DNA of 64,000 nucleotides from positions 9,808 through 73,807 of the forward strand of contig NZ_BAAAUX010000018.1 of NCBI RefSeq assembly GCF_039534165.1, given 5' to 3'. The translations under genes were made by a program, and so were the position numbers. Of the stretch, positions 42,598-50,162 are shown piece after piece (within the stretch, counting starts at the first letter, position 1; each line of letters opens with the position of its first letter). The notes below the pieces were generated by a model. That model was not told where the DNA came from. It worked only from the letters and a program-made list of their open reading frames with translations, and did no database searches. Source of the stretch: Saccharopolyspora_D taberi. Its GTDB lineage: Bacteria; Actinomycetota; Actinomycetes; Mycobacteriales; Pseudonocardiaceae.

Positions 42598-43442
42598 TCG
42601 CCGACGGCACCGGACAGGCACCGCGACCCGGGACGGACGCTCCGCTGACGGAGCGTTCCTCCCGGGTCGTCGTCGCTCGCAAGCTGACCCGCCGGGCGGG
42701 CCGGGAGCGCGCGGGTGCCTTCCTCGCCGAAGGCGCGCAGGCCGTGCGCGAGGCGCTGGCCTCGCCCGGCGCGCGCGTGCGCGAGGTGTTCGCCACCGCT
42801 GACCCGCGCCACGACGAGCTGGTCGCGAGCGCGCGGGCGGCCTCGGTCCCGGTGCGCCGGGTGACCGACCGGGCGGCGGCCTCGCTGTCGGAGACCGTCA
42901 CCCCGCAGGGCCTCGTCGCCGTCTGCGACGTGCCCGCGACCACCGTCGCCGAGGCGCTGGCCGGGCGCCCGCCGCTGGTCGCGGTGCTGGTCGGCATCGC
43001 CGACCCGGGCAACGCGGGCACCGTCGTGCGGGTCGCCGACGCCGCGGGAGCGGGCGCGGTGGTCTTCGCCGGCGACACCGTCGACGCCTACAACGGCAAG
43101 GCGGTGCGGGCGTCGACCGGCAGCCTGTTCCACCTGCCGGTGGCCAGGGACCGCGACGTCCCCGCGGTCTTCGCCGCCTGTCGCGAGGCCGGCCTGCGGC
43201 TGGTCGGCGCCGACGGCTACGCCGCCGACGACCTCGACGCCGCCGAGGCGGACCTCGCCGCGCCCACCGCCTGGGTGTTCGGCAGCGAGGCGCACGGCCT
43301 CTCCGAGGACGTGACCGCGCAGCTGGACGCGACGCTGCGGGTGCCGCTGTACGGCAGGGCGGAAAGCCTGAACCTGGCCACCGCGGCGGCGGTCTGCCTC
43401 TACGCCTCGGCCCGCGCCCAGCACCGCGGTGCTCGGGGCTGA
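42594..43442 (+). CDS. TrmH/SpoU-family RNA 2'-O-methyltransferase
   Basis: A SpoU-type methyltransferase, probably acting on 23S rRNA 2'-OH groups. Body motifs: RAGRERAGAFLAEGAQAVRE, DPGNAGTVVRVADAAGA, VFGSEAHGLS and ESLNLATAAAVCLYA, the trefoil-knot SAM site. No ATG, GTG or TTG occurs in frame between the last one inside rplT (42408) and the conserved body near 42660. The best candidate is CTG 42594, which overlaps the rplT stop (CTGA) and has GGAAGG six bases upstream, giving 282 residues; a second CTG is at 42645. In this operon position it follows rplT as in many actinobacteria. Confidence 0.9.
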   Translation: MIADGTGQAPRPGTDAPLTERSSRVVVARKLTRRAGRERAGAFLAEGAQAVREALASPGARVREVFATADPRHDELVASARAASVPVRRVTDRAAASLSETVTPQGLVAVCDVPATTVAEALAGRPPLVAVLVGIADPGNAGTVVRVADAAGAGAVVFAGDTVDAYNGKAVRASTGSLFHLPVARDRDVPAVFAACREAGLRLVGADGYAADDLDAAEADLAAPTAWVFGSEAHGLSEDVTAQLDATLRVPLYGRAESLNLATAAAVCLYASARAQHRGARG

Positions 43443-43547
43443 ACCGCCTCGCACAACGGGTGTGCCAAGCCTCTTCCAGCAGCTCAGCGGCCCCACGGGT
43501 GCTGAGCAGCCGCAACTGTGCGACCCGCCGACACGCGGATCTCCGCG

Positions 43548-43575
43548 TTATCCGGTTGGGACGGTCGCATAGACT
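43548..43575 (+). promoter_or_regulatory. Candidate pheST promoter
   Basis: TTATCC (43548-43553) and TAGACT (43570-43575) are separated by 16 bases. The -10 is good, the -35 weak. Transcription would give a leader of about 100 bases before pheS, containing a GC-rich stem near 43635-43655. Confidence 0.35.
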
Positions 43576-43681
43576 GGCAAGGCCAGCTGCGGTACGAGTC
43601 CGCTTGTCAACGAGCAGGTCCGCGTTCGGCGCGCCGACGGCGCGGCGGGGCCTGTCGGATCACGGGAGCCACGCACCAACG

Positions 43682-44749
43682 ATGTCCGGAGCAAACGACC
43701 CGTACGACCCGAAGCAGGTCGCCGCGCTCTCCCCGGAGACGCTGGACAGCGCCGTCGCCGACGCGCGCCGCGCCTTCGACGAGGCCGCCGACCTCGACGA
43801 GCTGACCGCCGCCAAACCCGCGCACCTCGGGGAGCGGTCGCCGCTGCTGACCGCCCGGCGCGAGATCGGCGCGCTCCCGCCGAAGGCCCGCTCGGAGGCG
43901 GGCAAGCGGGTCAACGTCGCCCGCGAGGCGATCCAGAGCGCCTTCGACGAGCGCCGCGCCAAGCTCCAGGCCGAGCGCGACGAGCGCGTGCTGCGCGAGG
44001 AGTCGGTCGACGTCACGCTGCCCTGGGACCGGGTCCCGGCCGGCGCGCGGCACCCGATCACGCAGCTCATCGAGCACGTCGAGGACACCTTCGTGGCCAT
44101 GGGCTGGGAGGTCGCCGAAGGCCCCGAGCTGGAGGCGGAGTGGTTCAACTTCGACGCGCTGAACTTCGGCAAGGACCACCCCGCCCGCACGATGCAGGAC
44201 ACCTTCTACGTCGGGCCGGAGAACTCCGGGCTGGTGCTGCGCACGCACACCTCGCCGTCGCAGGTCCGCGCGCTGCTGGGCCGCGAGCTGCCGGTGTACG
44301 TGGTCTGCCCCGGCCGGACCTTCCGCACCGACGAGCTCGACGCCACCCACACCCCGGTGTTCCACCAGGTCGAGGGGCTGGCGGTGGACAAGGGCCTGAC
44401 CATGGCGCACCTGAAGGGCACGCTGGACGCGTTCGCCCGCGCGATGTTCGGCGAGGAGTCCCGGATCCGGCTGCGCCCGTCGTTCTTCCCGTTCACCGAG
44501 CCGTCCGCGGAGATGGACGTGTGGTTCCCGCAGAAGAAGGGCGGCCCCGGCTGGGTCGAGTGGGGCGGCTGCGGCATGGTGAACCCGAACGTGCTCCGCG
44601 CCAGCGGTGTCGACCCCGACGTCCACACCGGATTCGCCTTCGGCATGGGCCTGGAGCGCACCCTGCAGTTCCGCAACGGGATCCCGGACATGCGGGACAT
44701 GATCGAGGGCGACGCCCGGTTCACGCTGCCGTTCGGCATCGACTCCTGA
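43682..44749 (+). CDS. pheS: Phenylalanyl-tRNA synthetase alpha subunit
   Basis: A 355-residue class II synthetase catalytic subunit. The N-terminal coiled coil (about residues 15-95) binds tRNA. Motif 2 includes VCPGRTFRTDELDATHTPVFHQVEGL, motif 3 GFAFGMGLERTLQFRNGIPDMR. Substrate-binding FFPFTEPSAEMDV is conserved. ATG 43682 chosen by family length. It is followed by pheT 36 bases later. Confidence 0.97.
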   Translation: MSGANDPYDPKQVAALSPETLDSAVADARRAFDEAADLDELTAAKPAHLGERSPLLTARREIGALPPKARSEAGKRVNVAREAIQSAFDERRAKLQAERDERVLREESVDVTLPWDRVPAGARHPITQLIEHVEDTFVAMGWEVAEGPELEAEWFNFDALNFGKDHPARTMQDTFYVGPENSGLVLRTHTSPSQVRALLGRELPVYVVCPGRTFRTDELDATHTPVFHQVEGLAVDKGLTMAHLKGTLDAFARAMFGEESRIRLRPSFFPFTEPSAEMDVWFPQKKGGPGWVEWGGCGMVNPNVLRASGVDPDVHTGFAFGMGLERTLQFRNGIPDMRDMIEGDARFTLPFGIDS

Positions 44750-44785
44750 CCTGTTTGCACTTCAACGAGAGAAGGGCCTGACCAA

Positions 44786-47278
44786 GTGCGGATTCCGGTT
44801 TCCTGGTTGGCCGAGCACCTCGAGCTGCCCGAGGACACGACCGCAGAGGCGTTGGCCGAGGCGTTCGTCCGGATCGGGCTCGAGGTCGAGGACGTCGCGC
44901 ACCTGTCGTCGGTGCGCGGCCCGCTGGTCGTCGGCCGCGTGGCCGAGATCGAGGAGCTGACCGAGTTCAAGAAGCCGATCCGGCACTGCCGGGTCGAGGT
45001 CGGCGAGGACTCCGACGGCGCCAGGGTGCTGCAGGAGATCATCTGCGGTGCCAGCAACTTCCGCGAGGGCGACCTCGTCGTCGTCGCGCTGCCCGGCACC
45101 GTGCTGCCCGGCGGTTTCGAGATCGGCGAGCGCAAGACTTACGGCCGGATGAGCCGGGGCATGATCTGCTCGGCCAAGGAGCTGGGCATCGGCGAGGACC
45201 ACGACGGCATCCTGGTGCTTCCGTCGGGCTCGGCCGACCCCGGTGACGACGCGGTCGAGCAGGTCGGCCTCGACGACTCGGTGATCGAGCTGGCCATCAC
45301 CCCGGACCGCGGGTACTGCTTCTCGGTGCGCGGCCTGGCCCGCGAGCTGTCCAACGCGCTGGACGTGCCGTTCGGCGACCCGGGCACCCGGCCGGTGCCC
45401 GCCGACGAGCAGCCGTCGCGGACGGTGCGCATCGACGACCCGAGCGCGTGCAGCCGGTTCGTGCTCCGCCGGGTCACCGGCGTGGACCCGACGGCGCCGA
45501 CCCCGTGGTGGATGCGGCGGCGGCTCGCGCTGGCGGGCATCCGCTCGATCTCGCTGGCGGTCGACGTCACCAACTACGTGATGCTCGAATTGGGCCAGCC
45601 GCTGCACGCCTGGGACACCAGCAAGCTCTCCGGCGACATCGTGGTGCGCCGCGCCAAGGCGGGGGAGAAGCTGACCACGCTCGACGACGTGGAGCGGGTG
45701 CTGGACCCCGACGACGTCGTGATCTGCGACGACAGCGGCCCGGTCTCGCTCGCCGGGGTGATGGGCGGCGCGACCACCGAGATCGGCGACGAGACCCACG
45801 ACGTGCTGCTGGAGGCGGCGAACTGGGATCCGGCCAGCATCGCCCGGACCATCCGCAGGCACAAGCTGCCCAGCGAGGCGGGCAAGCGCTTCGAGCGGTC
45901 GGTGGACCCGCTGGTCGCGCCGCAGGCCACCGAGCTGGCCGCGCAGCTGCTGGTCCGCTACGGCGAGGGCACCATCGCCCAGGGCCGCACCGACGTCGGC
46001 GAGCCGACCACGCCTGCCCCGGTCACGATGCCGCTGGCGCTGCCGGACCGGATCGCGGGCGTGAACTACGAGCGCGGTGTGACCGCGCGGCGGCTGACCC
46101 AGATCGGCTGCCGGATCGAGGTGGGCACCTCGGACGAGGGCGTCGGCCTGGTGACCGCGACGCCGCCGAGCTGGCGGCCGGACCTGACCCAGCCCGCGGA
46201 CCTGGTCGAGGAGGTGCTGCGGCTGGAGGGCTACCACACGATCCCGTCGGTGCTGCCCGCCGCACCGCCCGGCCGCGGCCTGACCCCGGCGCAGCGCAGG
46301 CACCGCTCGATCTCCCGGGCGCTCGCGGCCGAGGGCTACGTCGAGGTGCTGCCGTTCCCGTTCACCGGTCCGGACGTGCTCGACGGCCTCGGCATCGGCG
46401 AGGACGACCCGCGCCGCCGCACCCTCAAGCTGCTCAACGCGCTGGAGAGCGACCGCTCGGACCTGACCACGACGGTGCTGACCGGACTGCTGGAGGCCTT
46501 GCAGCGCAACGTGTCCCGGGGCAGGCGCGACCTGGCGCTGTTCCACATCGGACAGGTCGTGCTGCCCGCCGAGCAGCAGCCGGAGGTGCCGGCGGTCGGC
46601 GTGTCCGGCCGCCCCTCCGACGTCGAGCTGGAGGCGCTGCACACCGCGATCCCGGCGCAGCCCACGCACGTCGGCGCGGTGCTGGCGGGGCAGCGCGAGC
46701 ACGCGGGCTGGTGGGGTCCGGGCCGGGACGCGACCTGGGCGGACGCGGTGCAGGCCGCGCGGCGGGTCGCCGCCGTGGCCGGGGTCGAGCTGACCGTCAC
46801 CGCGGGCGACCTGGCGCCGTGGCACCCGGGCCGGTGCGCGCAGTTCAAGGTCGGCGACACCGTGGTCGGCCACGCCGGTGAGCTGCACCCCAAGGTCGTC
46901 GACGCGCTCGGCCTGCCCAAGCGGACCTGCGCGATGGAGCTCGACCTGGACGCGCTGCCGCTGACCGACCACCGCCCGGCGCCGGTGATCTCGGCGTACC
47001 CGCCGGTGCTGCTGGACATCGCGCTGGTGGTCGACGCGCAGGTGCCCTCGGCCGAGCTGATCGACGTGGTCCGCTCCGGTGCGGGTGAGCTGCTGGAGGA
47101 CGTCCGGCTGTTCGACTCCTACGCCGGTGAGCAGCTCGGCGCGGGCAAGAAGTCGCTCGCGCTGGCGCTGCGGTTCCGCGCGCCGGACCGGACGCTGAAG
47201 CAGGACGAGGCGACCGAGGCGCGGGACGCGGCGGTCGCGGCAGCGGAGAAGCGCTTCGGCGCGGCGCTGCGCGCCTGA
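44786..47278 (+). CDS. pheT: Phenylalanyl-tRNA synthetase beta subunit
   Basis: An 830-residue subunit that provides the editing site and anticodon contacts. It starts MRIPVSWLAEHLELPED at GTG 44786. Domains in order: EMAP/OB tRNA-binding region (about 40-150), B3/B4 editing domain, B5, the inactive class II-like core, and the C-terminal FDX-ACB domain (YPPVLLDIALVVDAQVPSAE). Intact and of normal length. Confidence 0.97.
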   Translation: MRIPVSWLAEHLELPEDTTAEALAEAFVRIGLEVEDVAHLSSVRGPLVVGRVAEIEELTEFKKPIRHCRVEVGEDSDGARVLQEIICGASNFREGDLVVVALPGTVLPGGFEIGERKTYGRMSRGMICSAKELGIGEDHDGILVLPSGSADPGDDAVEQVGLDDSVIELAITPDRGYCFSVRGLARELSNALDVPFGDPGTRPVPADEQPSRTVRIDDPSACSRFVLRRVTGVDPTAPTPWWMRRRLALAGIRSISLAVDVTNYVMLELGQPLHAWDTSKLSGDIVVRRAKAGEKLTTLDDVERVLDPDDVVICDDSGPVSLAGVMGGATTEIGDETHDVLLEAANWDPASIARTIRRHKLPSEAGKRFERSVDPLVAPQATELAAQLLVRYGEGTIAQGRTDVGEPTTPAPVTMPLALPDRIAGVNYERGVTARRLTQIGCRIEVGTSDEGVGLVTATPPSWRPDLTQPADLVEEVLRLEGYHTIPSVLPAAPPGRGLTPAQRRHRSISRALAAEGYVEVLPFPFTGPDVLDGLGIGEDDPRRRTLKLLNALESDRSDLTTTVLTGLLEALQRNVSRGRRDLALFHIGQVVLPAEQQPEVPAVGVSGRPSDVELEALHTAIPAQPTHVGAVLAGQREHAGWWGPGRDATWADAVQAARRVAAVAGVELTVTAGDLAPWHPGRCAQFKVGDTVVGHAGELHPKVVDALGLPKRTCAMELDLDALPLTDHRPAPVISAYPPVLLDIALVVDAQVPSAELIDVVRSGAGELLEDVRLFDSYAGEQLGAGKKSLALALRFRAPDRTLKQDEATEARDAAVAAAEKRFGAALRA

Positions 47279-47289
47279 CAGCCACGAGA

Positions 47290-47301
47290 NNNNNNNNNNN
47301 N
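47290..47301. other. Assembly gap (12 N) between pheT and the sulfatase gene
   Basis: Twelve undetermined bases directly after pheT. The stop codon of the convergent sulfatase gene falls in or beyond it and cannot be seen. Confidence 0.98.
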
Positions 47302-49048
47302 CCGAGCGCGGGCGGCCGTTTCGCTTGTCGGACTGGGAAATCCGCTCGTGGTGGCGCTGCCCGCGGAAGGTGTAGAGCGCGGACGCGGTGATCTCCCCGG
47401 CGCCGCCGGTGATCACCCAGCGGCCCGAGGCCGACTCGCCGGGTGCGAGGTCCGGCGGCGCGCCGTCGTCCAGCCGCCTGGCGGATCCACCGGACACCGA
47501 CAGCTCCAGGCGGGCGTCGGCATAGCGGTCAGCGGATCCATTGTGGAGGGTCACGGAGACCTCGCCGCCGGAGCTGGTGATGCGCAGGCCGTGCGGTGTC
47601 CGGAGGTACGGGTCGACCCACGCCTTGTTCATCTCGGCGACGAGCTCGCCCGCGATGTCCGGGTGCCGACCGGCGAGGTCGTCGCGCTCCGAGACGTCGT
47701 CGCGGAGGTCGTAGAGCTCGACGTCCCACTGCTCGTCGGGCACGTCGTGCTCGCGCCCCGGCGCGAACCGGACCGCCTTCCAGTCGCCGCGCCGCAACGC
47801 CTCGGCGACGTTGCGGAGCCGCCCGGCGTCCTCGGCGTTCGCGCGCGGGGTGACTCCCGGTTCGCGGCGGTAGAAGTAGAGCGGCTGCTCGCGGGCGACC
47901 GCGTTGCCGGTGGTCAGCGTCTCGCGCAGGGAGATCCCGTCCAGGTCGGAGGGGACTGCCGCACCGGCGAAGTCGGCGAGCGTGGGCAGCAGGTCCCAGA
48001 ACGCCCAGAGCTGGTCGGTGACCGTGCCCGCGGTCTCCGGCAGCAGCTTCGGCGACCACGCGAGCAATGGCGTCCGGATTCCACCTTCGTAGAGGTTGCG
48101 CTTGTAGCCGCGCAGCGGACCGCTGCCGCCGAAGCGTTGCGGGTCGAACGGCGGCCGTCCCTCTTCGTGCGCGCCGTTGTCGCTGGCGAACAGCACGATG
48201 GTGTTCTCGTCGAGCCCGTTTTCCCGGAGGGCTTCCAAGAGTCTGCCGACGTAGCCGTCGAGCCGGGTGATCTGGGCCGCGTGCGCCCGGTCGCCCTCCG
48301 GCCACGGGCGGTCCGAGTACGGCTCGTCGGTGGGCACGTCCTGCGGCGCGTGCGGGAGGTTCGGGGTGTAGAAGAGTAGGAACGGCCGGTTCCTGTTGTG
48401 CGCGACGAAATCCCCGGCCAGGTCGGCGAACAGGTCCGGTGCGAACACCTGCCGCGCGCCCCCGGCGTTCTCCTCGATGGCCACCTTCCGGTCGTCGTGC
48501 CAGAGGTGCTCGGGGTAGTACTGGTGCGCGTGGGAATGGGTGACGTAGCCGAAGAACTCGTCGAAACCGCGCTGGTGCGGGTAGCTGACGTCGCCGGCTT
48601 CCTCCGGGCCGAAGCCCCACTTGCCGATGACGGCGGTGCGGTAGCCGACGTTGCGCAGCGCCTGGCCGAACGTCACGTCGGCCTCGCCGAGCGATCCCTG
48701 CGGCCCGTTCTCCGGGTTCTGCCGGACGGTGCTGTGGCCGGTGTGCAGGCCGGTGAGCAGCGTGCACCGCGACGGCGCGCAGACGGGCGCGCCCGCGTAA
48801 GCCTGGGTGAAGCGAACCCCTTCCGCGGCGAGCCGGTCCAGGTTGGGGGTCCGGATCAGCTCCTGGCCGTAGCTTCCCAGTTCCCCGTAACCGAGGTCGT
48901 CGGCGAGGATCACGACGAAGTTCGGCTGTCTGCGCGGTTCGGCGGAGGCGGTCGGCGGTCCGATGGCGGCGGTCGCCGCGGCCATGCCGGAGAAGAACAG
49001 GAACTGCCGGCGGCTCGCGGACAGGCTCAGGTGCGGCACCCCGATCAT
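47302..49048 (-). CDS. Tat-exported formylglycine-dependent sulfatase, 3' end lost in gap
   Basis: At least 582 residues of a secreted arylsulfatase. A twin-arginine signal (SASRRQFLFFSGMAAA) precedes the alkaline-phosphatase-like core: metal ligands in VILADDLGYGE (Asp50, Asp51) and the formylglycine Cys90 in CAPSRCTLLTG, which needs conversion by a sulfatase-modifying enzyme not encoded here. Further motifs are VIGKWGFG and FASDNGAH. After residue about 510 there is a beta-rich NPCBM/CARDB-like tail (VSVTLHNGSADRYADARLEL). The stop codon is hidden by the N run. Substrate unknown; a carbohydrate sulfate would fit the sugar-scavenging genes elsewhere in the window. Confidence 0.9.
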
Positions 49049-49176
49049 GCTAGCCAGCTCGCCCGCCCTGCCAAGGCCGTTCCACTTGCTGGTCCGGCTG
49101 GCGGGAGGGACCGGGTGAACTCCCCGCGACGTCGGCGTGTGCGGTGATTCCGGAGAGCCGGTGCAGCCGCTCGGAG

Positions 49177-49434
49177 TCACTGCGGCAGCTTCACCTCGCG
49201 CGCCTTGGGTTTGTGGAGGGACCGGCGCTCGGCCTCGTCCTGGTGGTCGTGCGGTGAGTGGTCGTGGTTTTCCGCCTCCCGCCGCCCGTGTCCGTCACGA
49301 GGTGCGCACAGTTCGACACGTGGCGTGATCGGCGGGGCTTCGGTCTCGGCGGTCGCGCCGTTCGGCGGTGCGAGGATGGCCAGCACCACAGCCATGATGA
49401 GCAACGTACCTGCGGGGAAGTTCTTCAGACGCAC
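49177..49434 (-). CDS. Small secreted His-rich protein
   Basis: An 85-residue open frame from GTG 49434. The N-terminus is a credible signal peptide (VRLKNFPAGTLLIMAVVLAI, cleavage after ATA). The mature part is polar and rich in His, Asp and Glu (ENHDHSPHDHQDEAERR) with a basic tail, which could bind metal ions. Ribosome binding site is weak. No homologue is recognised. It fills most of the interval between the sulfatase and the acetyltransferase. Confidence 0.5.
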   Translation of the reverse strand: MRLKNFPAGTLLIMAVVLAILAPPNGATAETEAPPITPRVELCAPRDGHGRREAENHDHSPHDHQDEAERRSLHKPKAREVKLPQ

Positions 49435-49574
49435 AAGATCAGCCCTGTTGGTCGAGGAAGCACTGTCGCGATCGGCGTGGCCGGGCAATCCGGCCGATTT
49501 CCATTGTTGGCACCGGAATCCGGGGTCGTCCACGTGAAGCACCCGACGCCGGGCTGAGGACCGAAGGCCCTGGT

Positions 49575-50084
49575 TCACCGCCGGGACAGTGCCGGGCGCG
49601 CGGCGAACTCCTCGGCGGTCAGCCCCATCAGCACCAGCGGCCGGAGACCGGATTCCGGGTCGCGCAACCGCGCTTCCTCGCGGAAGCCGAGTTTCCGGTG
49701 CAGGCACAGGGAAGCGTGGTTGCAGCGGAAGATCCCGACCTCGCACTTGCGGTAGCGGCGCCTGGCGAACATGAAGTCGAGCAGCACGCCGATCGCGTCG
49801 TCGGCGTAGCCGCGGCGCTGGTGGGCGGGACCGATGCCGATGCCGTAGCCGAACCGGCCGGTGCGCGGGCTGGTCGGGGTGGTGCACACCGAGCCGACGA
49901 GGACGCCGTCGAACGTCTCGATCGCCAGCTGCAGGGCGTCGCCCTGCACGGGCGGGCAGGCGCGGTGCGCGGGCCAGTGCCGGTAGTCGACGGCATCGCC
50001 CCGGTCGAAGGCTGCCAGGCCGGGCCGGTCGGCGGGTACGACGCGGCGCAACCGCACCTTCCACCCCGACAACATGATCAACAT
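49575..50084 (-). CDS. GNAT-family N-acetyltransferase
   Basis: A 169-residue GCN5-related acetyltransferase of the RimJ/RimL type: acetyl-CoA-binding region YGIGIGPAHQRRGYADDAI followed by LLDFMFARRRYRKCEVGIFRCNHASLCLHRKLGFREEARLRD. Start ATG 50084 has GGAG at suitable distance; ATG 50075 is an alternative. Acceptor substrate unknown. It is divergent from a STAND-TPR gene. Confidence 0.9.
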   Translation of the reverse strand: MLIMLSGWKVRLRRVVPADRPGLAAFDRGDAVDYRHWPAHRACPPVQGDALQLAIETFDGVLVGSVCTTPTSPRTGRFGYGIGIGPAHQRRGYADDAIGVLLDFMFARRRYRKCEVGIFRCNHASLCLHRKLGFREEARLRDPESGLRPLVLMGLTAEEFAARPALSRR

Positions 50085-50162
50085 TGAACCAACCGGGCTC
50101 CGGAGGCGGCGAAGGGGGCGGACCGGCCCACCGGGGCGTCCGGCCGTGGCAGCCTTGACCGC

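Noticed and set aside
43582..43681. T-box or attenuator upstream of pheS
   Set aside because: No T-box core sequence, specifier codon arrangement or short Phe-rich leader peptide could be recognised.
44762..49180. A 1472-codon open frame on the minus strand running through pheT and the sulfatase
   Set aside because: It only continues because the N run hides the sulfatase stop and because antisense frames of high-GC genes stay open. pheT on the plus strand is certain; only the part beyond the gap is real (the sulfatase).
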